A stretch of 64,000 nucleotides of DNA from Psychrobacter sp. JCM 18901 (GCF_000586435.1 NZ_BAWH01000001.1:372001-436000), one strand, 5' to 3'; shown: positions 50,209 through 61,551, counted from the stretch's first letter. Made by a program: numbers and translations. The notes: generated from the sequence alone by a model not told the origin.

Positions 50209-51473
50209 ATGTATCAATCCGCTATGAATAATGATGCCATGACTACCAATTTATCACCGAATCAATCGCTAGATACTGATTCATCAGCACAAGAGTCACC
50301 AATGCCAAATGAAGTTTTGAACAATAATGAGCTACCTGATAATCAACCAATGATGAGTGAGCAAGTGCATGATGATGCGCTTGATAATGAAGAGTTGCTC
50401 ATCGATGATGGTAATGATCTGAACGATAGCGACATTGATGATAATGATATTGATGACAGCGATATGGACGGCGACGACGATGAAGCCCCAGTAGCGGGTC
50501 AAGCTGTGCCAGTGATTGTAGATATGACGCATGTGGTCACAGAAGATCAGGCTGGTCTGCGTATTGATAAGGTCGCCTCACAAGCGTTTTCAGACTTTTC
50601 GCGTGTGCAATTACAGAACTGGATTACTGATGGTAGTCTGCTCTATAACGGCAGTGTTCAAAAACCGAAAGTCCGTGTCAAAGCAGATGACGTATTGCAT
50701 CTATCAACGACGTTACAGCAGCATGGCGAAGACCAACCAGAAACATAGATATCGATGTTGTTTATGAAGATGATGACGTATTGGTAATCAATAAACCTGT
50801 CGGTATGGTGGTTCACCCAGGCGCGGGTAATCAAAATGGCACTTTGGTCAATGCACTGCTATATCATTATCCTCAGCAGCATCATTTACCGCGTGCAGGT
50901 CTCGTGCACCGTATTGATAAAGACACCTCTGGATTGCTATTGATTGGCAAAACCAAACCTGCTCAGATGGCACTAATGGAGCAGCTAAAAGACAAATCTG
51001 TTTATCGTCACTATAAGTGTGTGGTGGCAGGGGACCAAGCAAGTTTATCTCGTCATCGTCGTATCGATGCGCCGATTGGTCGACATCGTAACCAGCGTAC
51101 TAAGATGACGGTGATGACTGCTGGCCGCGAAGCGGTAACGCATCTGCTAAATGTCACACCATTGAACGAAAACTACTGTCTACTAGATGTTGGACTTGAG
51201 ACTGGACGTACGCACCAAATTCGTGTGCATCTAAGTCACATTACTTATCCACTAGTCGGTGACCGTGTCTATGGTGGCCGTCGTCAGTTGCGCTCTGGAT
51301 TGACAGAAGCTCAGCGTCAAGCTATTAATAATTTCCCGCGCCAAGCACTGCATGCCTATACGTTAGGGTTTGTGCATCCGACGACAGGTGAGGACATTGA
51401 AGTCACGACGCCACTACCTGAAGACATGCAAAAACTGATGGCCGTACTAAGCGACGGTTATTATGAAGAGTAA
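50209..51473 (+). CDS. rluD: 23S rRNA pseudouridine synthase RluD, one frameshift
   Basis: Makes pseudouridines in helix 69 of 23S rRNA. An S4 RNA-binding domain (QAGLRIDKVASQAFSDFSRV) is followed by the catalytic domain with VINKPVGMVVHPGAGN, the catalytic Asp in HRIDKDTSGLLLI, and LETGRTHQIRVHL. The first 100 residues or so are an acidic, low-complexity tail (DIDDNDIDDSDMDGDDDEA) absent from E. coli RluD. One A is missing at 50741-50743; corrected text is QPENIDIDVVYEDDDVLV. The start could be ATG 50209 or 50224; neither has a clear ribosome site. pgeF follows, as in many proteobacteria. Confidence 0.93.
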
Positions 51474-51513
51474 ACGCTAATGTTTACTAGATGAGAGGTG
51501 AGAGCGAGCAGCC

Positions 51514-52391
51514 ATGACGAACACGTTCCCGATGACAATGATTGCGCAAATTGATGATGTGGCTGTTTTTCAGACGGCTGCTTTTGTGTATGATGATATT
51601 GATGACTCTGCTGCTAAAAACCAACGTACAGGGTATGCGGGTCAGTCAAATTACGGCGAGCTGAATTTAGGTCTTCATGTCAATGATAATGCACTGCAAG
51701 TATTAGATAACCGCATGAATCTATTAGCTGCTATCAATGAGCAACTGACAGATAAGTCTGCACAAAACGAGCAGCATGCGGCCATTAATCGCTTGCATTG
51801 GGTCAGTCAGGTTCATGGTAAACATATTCATGATGTCGACGCTACTACACTGAATATGGCGCCACTGTCTGCTGATGCGATGGTCAGTCAACAAAATGGT
51901 CGCGGTCTGGCAATCATGACGGCAGATTGTGTGCCTATCGTGTTATATCAACCTACCAGTGGCAAAATCGCAGCGATTCATGCAGGCTGGCAAGGATTGG
52001 CCTGCGGTGTGATACAAGAAACTGTTAATCGATTTACTGATTCAGGCCCTATACAAGCTTGGATAGCGTTTGTATCAGTCAGGAAAATTATGAAGTAAAT
52101 GTAGACGTTCGTGATAAGCTATTGTCTGGGTGTATAGCCAACCAGACGTTGTCAAAGAAGCATATCGATGACTTTGTGTCGCTATTTTCCATATCGTCTT
52201 ATGATGACAAGATAAAGTTGGATTTACCGAAGCTTGCTGCTATGCAGTTAGAAGCTGCTGGTGCTACAGTTGTGAATGACTTGCCTGTTGACTGTAGTTA
52301 CGCAGATACTCACTATTACTCGTATCGCCGCCAGACTCATATGCACCAGCCTGCCACAGGCCGGATGGCACTGGTCATCGTCCGTCGCTAG
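51514..52391 (+). CDS. pgeF: Laccase-domain protein PgeF/YfiH, one frameshift
   Basis: Cytoplasmic multicopper-like/purine-nucleoside family protein; in E. coli it edits peptidoglycan precursors containing L-Ser. Metal-site motifs: LHWVSQVHGKHI, IMTADCVPIVLY, AAIHAGWQGLACGV. The end YADTHYYSYRRQ is also typical. A base is missing at about 52066 (GVCISQENYEV expected). Restored length about 292, some 50 longer than E. coli YfiH because of insertions near residues 28-45 and 75-90. It is 40 bases after rluD and ends before a strong terminator. Confidence 0.88.
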
Positions 52392-52540
52392 CAGCTTTAT
52401 AGTCAGCGAACTACTAAACCGCTACGGTGTTACCCTCCCTAGATGTACTATATGTACAATCTACGGTCGGCTGCCTTGTAGCTGTTTTAGATTTCTTTGG
52501 CTATATAATAATGAGTAGTGGTAAGGAAGTGATAGACAAT

Positions 52541-52570
52541 AAAAAACAGCAGATTATTCTGCTGTTTTTT
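52541..52570. terminator. Bidirectional terminator
   Basis: aaaaaacagcaga / tctgctgtttttt around TTAT, between convergent pgeF and the YeeE/YedE gene. Confidence 0.92.
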
Positions 52571-52624
52571 ATTTAAGTGCTACATTTGTATTAACATAAG
52601 GCCTGCATTATTACAACATATGTA

Positions 52625-53877
52625 TTAGCAAACGGAGTCGCTAGATTTTGGTACTGATAAGCCAAATAAAGGACGTAAATATAGTGCCAAGAACGTACCT
52701 GCCATTGCCAGTATGCCCCAGATATAGCCATGTAAGCTAAAAGAAGCGATACCACCGAAGTAAGCGCCGATATTACAACCGAACGCGAGACGTGCACCGT
52801 ACCCCATCATCAAGCCGCCAATGACCGATGCTGCAAAGTTACCAGTAGTAATCTTAGTAAACTTGAACAAACCACCCGCAGCAGAAGCGATAAACGCGCC
52901 AATGATGATGCCGATATTCAATACAGTGGTCGAATCTGCAAAGATAGAAGCTTCAAGCGCCGCTGCATTAGCCCCTTGCCAATAGCCCCAGCTAGCCACA
53001 TCCATGCCAAAGCCGTTTGCAATTTTAGAGCCCCACAATGTGAATGCTGACGTAATACCCCACGGTTGACCACGTGTAAGCAATGTCAGACCGTTGAGTA
53101 AAGCTAAGACGATTGCGGCAGCAAATAGCGGCCAAGAACCACGAAAGATTCGTTTCCAACCAGACTCAGAAGGCACGGGCGCCATCTTCGGTGCGTTTCT
53201 TTTTTTCTCAACGACTAACGTCACCCATGCGATAATGCCAAATATAGCAAGCGATACCAGCCATGCCCCTGTATAGCCAAGACCTGTAGAGGTTGCCAAA
53301 GAGAAAGGCGCATAAGCGGGCATCTCTTCTGTCCAGAATGGCAAGTGATAAGCCCAATCGTGGCGCCCACTATGAAGAAAATAAAGGTGATGAACATAAC
53401 AGAGCGTCCACCGCCTACCGCATAGAGCGTACCAGAGGCACAGCCGCCACCAAGTTGCATGCCGATACCAAATACAAATGCACCTACGACTAGACTGACC
53501 CCTAATGGCGCGACATAACCTGCGACAGGACCGCCAAATAGCGTCGTGCCATAAGCAAGGATTGGCGCAAATAGCGTGACAGCAACTGCCAACATCAGCA
53601 TGTGTGAACGCATCGCCTGACCGTTACCCACTGACATCATACGTCTAAAAGCAGAGGTAAAACCAAAGCGAGCATGAAAAAGGGTATAGCCTAACAAAAG
53701 ACCTATGCCAAGCAAGAGTGATTGAGAGATATGTTGAGTGGCTAGTAGGTATGCAAGCACAATCAATCCTACGATGCCACCACCCATAATTAAGGGTTTT
53801 TGCGGTGCGTTTAGGGCCAGATCATCTCTGACGATAGGATCTTTTGTGTCGTTTACAGGTTGAACGAGAGTAGTCAA
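52625..53877 (-). CDS. YeeE/YedE (TsuA-like) sulfur-compound transporter, one frameshift
   Basis: Two-repeat membrane protein of the DUF395/YeeE-YedE family; TsuA members take up thiosulfate. Each repeat carries the motif with a conserved Cys: IGMQLGGGCASGTLYAVGG and YGARLAFGCNIGAYFGGIAS. About nine to ten helices. Starts at TTG 53877 with an AAGGAAG site. One base is missing at 53353-53355 (plus strand); corrected, the joint reads ATIGAYHLPFWTEEMPA. Restored length about 417. No sulfurtransferase gene is adjacent, so the exact substrate is unproven. Confidence 0.86.
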
Positions 53878-54568
53878 GGTAATAGCTTCCTTATCCGATG
53901 ATGTTATCAGATATCATTTTTATAAGAATTTATATGAGTATAGTTGCGCAGGTTTGCAGAATTGGAAACTGTACGGCTGTTAATTCGATTGATTTGGTTT
54001 AGCAGTAAGAAGCGCTACATCATAATCCTATTGTTATCAATGTAAATACGAAGTGGTTAGAAAAAGTAGAATTAGTATATGATTATATGGAATAAATAAA
54101 CCGCTGTGTATATGACCTTATATCAATAGTTATCTATAGTGCTGATAATTATAGGTTTATTAGGTATCAGGAATTTGTTTGTGTCACATTATCAGTTAAC
54201 GCGACTGACCCATTTATACAAAATATATTAAAAGTATATGTGCTTTGCTTAGTCAGACTTTAATAAATAACTTAAAAACAAAAATACGTCTGATACAATG
54301 GGCTTGAATTCAATGAAGTTCATCGCATATATACTGGTATGTATACGTTGACATATAGAGACTATGCGATTGCTCCATCATTATTGATATTTCTGCCAGT
54401 TAAATTGACTCAAAGAAACGTTGCTTGATTCTGTTGTATCGCTCGAAAGCTTAAGTTATCGATAAGTACTTATCAGTGAAAATAAGGCCACTAGCTATCG
54501 ACTGTGGCTAAGTATCCAATATTTTATAAGTTTTATTATTCAACCAATTATTTATTATTAGAGTACGT
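53878..54568. other. Divergent intergenic region
   Basis: 691 very AT-rich bases between the YeeE/YedE and flavodoxin genes. No gene or RNA is recognised; a TTGACA at about 54350 lacks a matching -10. Confidence 0.5.
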
Positions 54569-55185
54569 ATGAATACACCTGCTAAATCGTCTAACACATC
54601 TACACCTACTGATAACGCGCCTAATGTCTCAATCGCTGTTATCTTCCATAGTAATTATGGTCATACCAAGCGTGTCGCTGAGGCGATAGTACAAGGTGCG
54701 CATCAGCAATTGCCAGCCGCGCAAGCCAAGGCTGTCGATGTGTATGATGTTGATTGGGATTATTTAGATCAGGCAGATTTGCTGGTTTTTGGTAGTGCGG
54801 TGTATATGGGCAGTGTGACGGCTGAATTTAAGACTTTTATGGATGAGACATCTAAGCGTTGGTATCATCGTAAATGGGAAGGCAAGTGGGCAGCAGCGTT
54901 TGCCAATTCGGGCGGCTGAGTGGTGATAAACTTGCTGTATTGCAGCAGATTTCTCTATATGCGATGCAACATGGTATGAACTGGATTGGTTTGCCATTGA
55001 TGCCGACAGGTCATGAGGCTCATGATTTGAACCGTCTGTCTAGCTTTTTGGGTCTGATGACTCAGTCGCTTGATGGCCCACCTGAAGAGACACCAGGTTC
55101 GGGCGATATTGATACTGCTATTTGGTTTGGTGATCATCTGGCCAAAACGATTATTAAGCATCAACCAGCTGATGCTAAGCTATAA
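54569..55185 (+). CDS. Flavodoxin-family NAD(P)H-quinone reductase (WrbA-related), one frameshift
   Basis: FMN flavoprotein of the flavodoxin/WrbA type. The phosphate loop is VIFHSNYGHTKRVAEAI (about 27-43), then DLLVFGSAVYMGSVTAEFKTF and AFANSGGLSGDKL. One base is lost near 54910-54914, giving a false stop after the glycines. Restored length about 205, close to WrbA (198), with a Ser/Thr/Asn-rich first 20 residues. It probably performs two-electron reduction of quinones, though that is inferred from the family. A terminator follows. Confidence 0.83.
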
Positions 55186-55215
55186 AAACAGCTAGAACCG
55201 ACAGAGCGATCGAAT

Positions 55216-55247
55216 AAAAAAGCAGACATTATTGATGTCTGCTTTTT
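55216..55247. terminator. Intrinsic terminator after the flavodoxin gene
   Basis: aaaaaagcagacat / atgtctgctttttt hairpin with a five-base loop; it also lies beyond the end of the small minus-strand lipoprotein gene. Confidence 0.9.
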
Positions 55248-55295
55248 ATTCGCCAATTTTTATTGAGCGGTAAGTTCTATTAAGTGCTAGGATTT

Positions 55296-55421
55296 TTATG
55301 GAGTAACAAGCTTAATAGGGGCGGGCTTCACGGGGATAGGACTGTCAACGAATTGAAACGATTGACAACCTCCTAACAACATCGTTGCCACTAGCAAATA
55401 GGTAAAGGCAAATGACTTCAT
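55296..55421 (-). CDS. Small lipoprotein, 41 residues
   Basis: Short gene in the flavodoxin-xdhA interval. ATG (55419-55421) with GAGAT upstream; MKSFAFTYLLVATMLLGGC is a complete lipoprotein signal with lipobox LGGC, followed by a 22-residue mature part, QSFQFVDSPIPVKPAPIKL then VTP and TAA. Very short proline-containing lipoproteins of this sort are known in gammaproteobacteria, but I recognise no family. The exact signal architecture, good start and shared terminator downstream support it being real. Confidence 0.7.
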   Translation of the reverse strand: MKSFAFTYLLVATMLLGGCQSFQFVDSPIPVKPAPIKLVTP

Positions 55422-56103
55422 AGTAATATCTCAAAAACGATGCTAGCCCAACGATATGTCACGATTATCCATCATTAGAAATAATAGTAGTGAAGAGTCG
55501 GGCTTATTTGCAGACATTATATATAAAAATCAGCTGCTCATAGCAGTTTAAAGGCGATATATGTATTTGACACTGTTTTTACGCAAGCTATCTCACTGTT
55601 TGGAGTACGGCTTATCTAACGCTCAGCTTTATTATTCACTATGTATAAAATTAGAAATATTTATAAAAACAGTGTCTGGTTTTGAGTGGCTGAGTAATGA
55701 ATAAAATCTACAAACCGTATAGATATTCCCTTAGATTTAAGTTATTCACCAATTATTTGCCAACTGTTCGATAGTATCTATAGGCATTTTAACGGGTTGT
55801 GTTATAAATAAGAATAGTGATAATATATTGAAAGCTGACCAAATAGTCAAGTATCGTATAGTACAAGTTTTCTAACAAAATTGTTCGATGCTTGCTGATA
55901 TTTGCAACCGATTTACCTGATATAAAAAGTGCGCTGTGCTGATTTTTTTATCTCTTAAGAATGTATTAGCAAATAAAACAGAATAACCGTACTTAAAAGG
56001 TTGCAGCATGATGTAAACCAAGTGCTTACGTTCAGCATTTAAGCCGTCAAACTCCTTAAGCCTTATGCTTATCTTCATTATTTTATTTTAGCCGAGTCTT
56101 GCT
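55422..56103. other. Intergenic region upstream of xdhA
   Basis: 682 AT-rich bases with no supported gene. A 68-codon minus-strand frame at 55872-56078 has no ribosome site. The xdhA promoter should lie here. Confidence 0.5.
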
Positions 56104-57813
56104 ATGATTAGTTTTTACTTAAATGGGAAACGCCACGAGCTAACCCAGCTTAACCCTAATACGACGGTGCTTGAGTATCTACGATTGCATGAAGGCCAAA
56201 CGGATACGAAGGAAGGCTGTGGTAGTGGTGATTGCGGTGCCTGTACTGTGATGGTTCAGCGCCTGCCTAACGCTAGCCAGCCAGCGCTTAATGATGAAAA
56301 TGGTAATAAAGGAAATGCTACGCCACCGTTCTATACGATTAACTCCTGTATTACGCTAGTGTCGCTCATGAATGGTTATCATCTGATGACGGCTTCTTAT
56401 TTAGCAGATAATCCAGAACATCATCCAGAACGTGCTCTGCTGCATCCAGCGCAGCAGGCCATGGTTGAATGTCACGGATCACAGTGCGGTTTTTGTACGC
56501 CTGGGTTTGTGATGTCGCTAGCTTGCGTTTACGAAAACAATCGTATGCAGACAAGTCTAGAAGCAGCAAATCAGGGCGATGCCAAGCAGCTGAGCTATGA
56601 TGAGGTGGTTGCTTCAATCTCTGGCAATCTATGTCGCTGTACAGGTTATCGTCCGATTATCGAGGCGGGCCTATTGATGAGTGATATCGGTCAGCAGAGA
56701 GAAGCAGAGCATTCAGCGGTGAAAGACTTGACTATCAGTCTAGCCACAGACGCGATGCGTAGTACAAAAGAATCAGCAGTATCTGAAAACGTGTCAACTG
56801 AGTTAAAGAATGAAGAGCCGAATGGTATGGTACCTGCACTTAATGATGCTGGGCGACAGTTATATATGCCCAAGTCACTAGATGAGCTTAATCAAGTATT
56901 GGCAGTCAATCCACAGGCTACGATTTGGGCAGGTGGTACGGATTTAGGATTGAGCGTGACGCAGCACTTAGTCGACCATGAGGTGATTATCCAGCTTTCA
57001 GCTGTTGAGGCCCTAAAGTCATGGTCACTACTTGACGCAAAGTCTGACCCAAGCGAAGGTTCAGATAACGAGCAAGCTTCTAGCCAATCTCTAGTACTAG
57101 GTGCTGGCATGAGCTATCAGCAGATGTTGCCTGTGCTTGAGCAGTATTTTCCAATCTTTGCACAAGTATTTGAACGCATTGCTTCTCCGCAAATCCGTAA
57201 TATGGGCACCATCGGCGGCAATATAGCCAACGCTTCTCCAATTGGTGATTTACCACCGATTTTATTGGCGTTAGATGCGTCAATTCATCTGCGTCATTGC
57301 GCACCTAATCGTGAAGAGTCAGGTATCGATCTAGATCGTAGTGATTCGGTTTATACGGATGAGATCATACCTTTATCAGAATTTTTCTTAGATTATAAAA
57401 AGACCAAACTGCAAGCAGGCAGTTACGTAGTCGCTATCCATATTCCTCTGATGCATGACAATCAGCACTTATTTATTCATAAAATTAGCAAACGTTATGA
57501 GGATGATATTTCTGCTTGTTTACTAGCGGTGCGAATCGATGTATCAACAGATGGCATGACGATAGAGAATGCAAAGCTTGGGCTTGGTGGCATGGCTGCC
57601 ATACCGTTATTAGCTACAACCTGTCAGCAAGCGCTCGTTGGGCAAGCGGCTGAAGTTGCGAGTTTTGAGCAAGCAGCACAAGTCTTGTCTGCAGACGTTA
57701 CGCCTATGACCGATGTCAGAGCCAGCCGTGAATATCGCTCACATGTGGTACAGCGTCTACTGGTGAAGTGCGGTAAGCAATTGGTAGCAGGTAGACAGAC
57801 TGAGACTGCTTAA
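56104..57813 (+). CDS. xdhA: Xanthine dehydrogenase small subunit (FeS and FAD)
   Basis: Electron-transfer subunit of xanthine dehydrogenase. Two [2Fe-2S] clusters: CGSGDCGACTVMV (first) and CGFCTPGFV with GNLCRCTGYRPI (second). The FAD domain begins at about residue 235 with PKSLDEL, IWAGGTDLGLSVTQ and SPQIRNMGTIGGNIANASP. Its 569 residues exceed the usual 480-500: a 60-residue Ser/Glu-rich linker between FeS and FAD parts and inserts near 65 and 315 account for this. The frame is intact. First gene of xdhA-xdhB-xdhC-guaD. Confidence 0.94.
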   Translation: MISFYLNGKRHELTQLNPNTTVLEYLRLHEGQTDTKEGCGSGDCGACTVMVQRLPNASQPALNDENGNKGNATPPFYTINSCITLVSLMNGYHLMTASYLADNPEHHPERALLHPAQQAMVECHGSQCGFCTPGFVMSLACVYENNRMQTSLEAANQGDAKQLSYDEVVASISGNLCRCTGYRPIIEAGLLMSDIGQQREAEHSAVKDLTISLATDAMRSTKESAVSENVSTELKNEEPNGMVPALNDAGRQLYMPKSLDELNQVLAVNPQATIWAGGTDLGLSVTQHLVDHEVIIQLSAVEALKSWSLLDAKSDPSEGSDNEQASSQSLVLGAGMSYQQMLPVLEQYFPIFAQVFERIASPQIRNMGTIGGNIANASPIGDLPPILLALDASIHLRHCAPNREESGIDLDRSDSVYTDEIIPLSEFFLDYKKTKLQAGSYVVAIHIPLMHDNQHLFIHKISKRYEDDISACLLAVRIDVSTDGMTIENAKLGLGGMAAIPLLATTCQQALVGQAAEVASFEQAAQVLSADVTPMTDVRASREYRSHVVQRLLVKCGKQLVAGRQTETA

Positions 57814-57863
57814 TTAGCAGAGTTGTAAATTGCTAATACCGCCTTATCGTTATATTTGCCAAG

Positions 57864-57905
57864 AATAAAAGAGCATTAATAAAAGCGTCCTAATAAAAGA
57901 GATCC
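57864..57905. repeat. Three tandem 14-bp copies before xdhB
   Basis: AATAAAAG begins at 57864, 57878 and 57892, an exact 14-base period (units aataaaagagcatt, aataaaagcgtcct, aataaaagagatcc). The last copy ends four bases before the xdhB ATG, so the array includes its ribosome-binding region. Confidence 0.75.
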
Positions 57906-57908
57906 GCC

Positions 57909-60483
57909 ATGAGCCATCATTCGTCTTTATTTGACAGTTATAGTATCCGCCGCGTGCGTCCGCCAAAAAAACAAAATTGGTACCTCGGCTAAGCATGATA
58001 GTGCGATTAGCCATGTCATGGGGACGGCGACTTATGTGGATGATATTGCAAAACCGCAAGGCACGCTACATCTGGCAGTAGGTAAAAGTAGCCACGCTCA
58101 TGCACGTGTACTAAGTATGGATTTGAGCGCTGTTAGAGATGCGGATGGGGTGGTAGATGTCTTAAGTTTTAAAGATTTGCCTGCGCAGACGGATATCGGT
58201 GCGGTGTTCGACGGTGAGCCACTGATGGTGGATGACATCACAGAGTATGTGGGTCAGACGTTATTCGTAGTAGTAGCGAGCAGTCATCGCGCTGCCAAAA
58301 AAAGCTGCGACAAAGGCAGTGGTGGAGTATGAGCCATTGCCAGCGGTACTTAGTATTGATAAAGCGTTAGAGCAAGAGTTATTTGTGCGTCCGAGTCATT
58401 TTATGAAGCGTGGTGACGCGGCGACTGCACTTGAGAATTCACCGATTCGCATTGAAGGTCATATTCATATGCGCGGGCAAGAACACTTTTATCTCGAAGG
58501 CCAAGTGTCTTATGTCGTGCCTTGTGACGATGGCGGGCTAGAAGTGTATACGTCGTCACAGCATCCAAGCGAAGTACAGCAGCTGGTCGCCGAAGTGACA
58601 GATCTGCCATTTCATGCGGTAAACACAGTCGTGCGCCGTATGGGTGGCGGGTTTGGTGGTAAAGAAACGCAAGCCGCTGCATGGGCATGTCTGTGCGGTA
58701 TTATCGCCAAACGTCATAACGTTCCTGTCAGTATGCGTCTAGATCGTCAAGATGACATGGTGGTGACGGGTAAGCGTCATGAGTTTGCCAACCGTTACGA
58801 AGTCGGTTTAGACGAGTCTGGGCGTATATTGGGCGTTGATATGCAATTGGCTGGCTTGTGTGGCTATGCACCAGATTTGTCTGATGCTATTGTCGATAGA
58901 GCGATGTTCCATTGTGATAATGCCTATTATTATCCAGCTGCTCATGTTGCGGGTCATCGCTGTAAGACACATACGGTATCTAATACTGCCTATCGAGGAT
59001 TTGGTGGTCCGCAAGGTCTGATGACTGCTGAATATATGATGGACCATATTGCCTATACGCTGGGGCAAGATCCATTACAAGTGCGTTTGGCAAACTTGTA
59101 TCAAGATGGTCAAAGTACGCATTACGGTCAGACGATTGAGCATTTCGATTTGGCGACCATCATGACCAAACTGGCAGACGATTGCGATTATGACAACCGT
59201 CGCCAGCAAATCCTAGAAGCCAATCAAAAAGCTGCCGCTGAAGGCAGTGATAAACGTTTGGGTCTTGCTCTAACGCCAGTAAAATTCGGTATTTCATTTA
59301 CAGTGCAAACGCTCAATCAGGCAGGTGCATTGGTACATATTTATACTGATGGCAGTATACATCTCAATCACGGCGGTACTGAAATGGGTCAAGGACTGTA
59401 TATTAAAATTGCCCAGATTGTTGCCAATGAATTTGACGTTGATCTGGACACGGTCAAAGTATCAGCGACACGTACCGACAAAGTGCCTAACACTTCACCA
59501 ACCGCCGCGTCATCAGGGACAGACATTAATGGTAAGGCAGCTCAAAATGCTTGTCTAAGTATCAAAGCGCGCATACTTGAATTTGCTGCTGAGCACTTCG
59601 AAGTAGCACAAGAAGACGTACGTTTTGAAAAGAACCATGTCTATATCGGTGATAAAGAAACGCTTACTTTTGCTGAAATGATTCAACTGTCGTACCAGAA
59701 CCGCATCAGTCTGTCGTCTACTGCTATTATAAAACGCCTAAGATATTTTATGATCGCTCTAAAGCATGGGGACGTCCGTTCTTCTACTTTGCCTTGGGTG
59801 CTGCCTGTGCTGAGGTTGAGATTGATACCTTGACGGGCGAGTACAAGGTACTACGCTGTGATGTGCTGCATGACGCGGGACAATCGATCAACCCTGCCAT
59901 TGATATTGGCCAGATTGAAGGTGGCTTTGTGCAAGGTATGGGTTGGCTTACAGCAGAAGAGCTGATCTGGAATGACAAAGGTAAGCTGGCATCTGATAGT
60001 CCTGCTAATTATAAAATCCCAACCGCGCATGACTTGCCTAAGCAGTGGAATGTCAAATTGTACGATCGCAAAAACGAAGAACAAACGATTTATAACTCTA
60101 AAGCCGTTGGCGAGCCGCCGTTTATGTTGGCAGCCAGCGTGTGGTGCGCCCTCAATAATGCGGTCGCGAGCCTTGGTGATTATAAAAAGAATCCAGAGCT
60201 GACCATGCCTGCGACGCCAGAAGCGGTATTAAAAGCAGTCATGCGTATGCAAGGCACGCCGTGGGATTTAACAACTGAAGCAGATACAGATACGATTGAT
60301 AGTTTAGTCAAAAACGCAGAAGAAAATAGCGACTTATACAACGAAAAAGCAATGCCGCAAGACGTGCGTCACGCTAAAGACATCGATCCAAAAAAAGTCG
60401 AAGGTAAACAAACCGATGATCAGGCTAACGCGATAGAGCATCCAAATGTAGCAGGGGCAAGAGGTCCTGCGCACAGTGAATGA
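57909..60483 (+). CDS. xdhB: Xanthine dehydrogenase molybdenum-binding subunit, three frameshifts
   Basis: Carries the molybdopterin and oxidises hypoxanthine and xanthine. Motifs: GTATYVDDIAKPQGTLHLAV, RGQEHFYLEGQVSY, VRRMGGGFGGKETQAAA, NTAYRGFGGPQGLMTAEYM, HGGTEMGQGLYIK and SKAVGEPPFMLAAS, whose Glu is the catalytic base by analogy with bovine Glu1261. ATG 57909 gives MSHHSSLFDSYSIRRVRPPK. Extra A in 57965-57971 and 58297-58303; missing base at about 59723 (STGYYKTPKIFYDR expected). Restored length about 857, with 80-residue polar tail beyond the usual end. Overlaps xdhC by 8 bases. Confidence 0.93.
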
Positions 60484-61447
60484 GTCGTTAGTACCGCCAG
60501 TCGTCTGGTATGAAGGTCTAGCGCGATATCAGCAGCGCGGCATCGCTCACGTGTTGGCGACGGTCGTAGCTGTGAATGGATCTGCTCCTCGAGCGCTACA
60601 GGCAAAGATGATTGTCACGCAAGATAGTATCGTGGATACACTAGGCGGCGGCGGTCTAGAGCATGACGTGATCAATACGGCACGGCAGCTATTGAATGGT
60701 GAAATAACGGCAACGGTATCAAAAGAATTAAAACCAAAAGTCGCTGAAACTGACGGTGAAAGCACGTTAATACCTTCTAAAGCAGTGCGCCGTGATGCTG
60801 TCTACACCAAGCACTACCCGCTAGGTGCGAAATTGGCACAGTGTTGCGGCGGTAGCGTCACCGTTATGTTCGAATGCTTCAATGTAACGCCGCCGATGTC
60901 AGTACTAGTGTTTGGTGCAGGGCATGTAGCATCAGCGCTAATGACCATCCTCGCTGAGCTACCTTGTCAGGTAGATTGGGTGGACAGTCGCCCAGAGATG
61001 TTTAAGCGTTACTTAGTTAATGAATCTACTACTAATCAATCCAAACTTTATAGCTTACCAGCGCATATTCGTCCGCATATTGATGATGATCCTGTCGATT
61101 TTGTGCGTCCATTTATCGAGCAGGGTGGTCAGCGTTTTATTTTGGTTATGACGCATGACCATAGTGTGGATTTTGAGTTAGTACGGGCGGCATTAGATAC
61201 TGTTTCTGATATCTGCTTAGCTGATGGTAAGCGCTCAGATATCTCATTACCTTATGTTGGCTGTATTGCCTCATCCACCAAAGCCAAGCGTTTTAGAGAC
61301 CGTTTGATTCAGCGTGGCTACAGTGAGCAACTAGTCAATCAGTTGGTCATGCCAATCGGATTGCCAGTTGGTGGTAAAGAGCCGATGGCGGTGGCCGTGT
61401 CTATCGTGGCACAGCTACTACAGCAGTATCATCAGGCTATTTCTTGA
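60476..61447 (+). CDS. xdhC: Xanthine dehydrogenase accessory protein XdhC
   Basis: Binds molybdenum cofactor, adds the terminal sulfur via a desulfurase and inserts it into XdhB. N-terminal part: GIAHVLATVVAVNGSAPRAL, LGGGGLEHDVI, HYPLGAKLAQCCGGSVTV with the cysteine pair of the family. C-terminal Rossmann part: VLVFGAGHVASALMTIL, THDHSVDFELVRAAL, GLPVGGKEPMAVAVSI. The GTG start at 60476 overlaps the xdhB end. The frame is intact, 323 residues; a 20-residue insert near residue 85 is unusual. Position after xdhB is standard. Confidence 0.93.
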   Translation: MNESLVPPVVWYEGLARYQQRGIAHVLATVVAVNGSAPRALQAKMIVTQDSIVDTLGGGGLEHDVINTARQLLNGEITATVSKELKPKVAETDGESTLIPSKAVRRDAVYTKHYPLGAKLAQCCGGSVTVMFECFNVTPPMSVLVFGAGHVASALMTILAELPCQVDWVDSRPEMFKRYLVNESTTNQSKLYSLPAHIRPHIDDDPVDFVRPFIEQGGQRFILVMTHDHSVDFELVRAALDTVSDICLADGKRSDISLPYVGCIASSTKAKRFRDRLIQRGYSEQLVNQLVMPIGLPVGGKEPMAVAVSIVAQLLQQYHQAIS

Positions 61448-61551
61448 ACGGCTCACCCCATATAATTTTTATACTTTTTATCAAATTATTAAAGCGCTCA
61501 GTACTATTTATCAAAACGCTCAGGACTACCAAGCCATTGTGAGATCTACGA

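Noticed and set aside
54340..54380. TTGACA as a promoter for the flavodoxin gene
   Set aside because: No -10 hexamer at 16-18 bases downstream, and the distance to the start codon is over 200 bases.
55872..56078. 68-codon minus-strand reading frame divergent from xdhA
   Set aside because: No Shine-Dalgarno sequence upstream of its ATG and no recognisable motif; likely chance.
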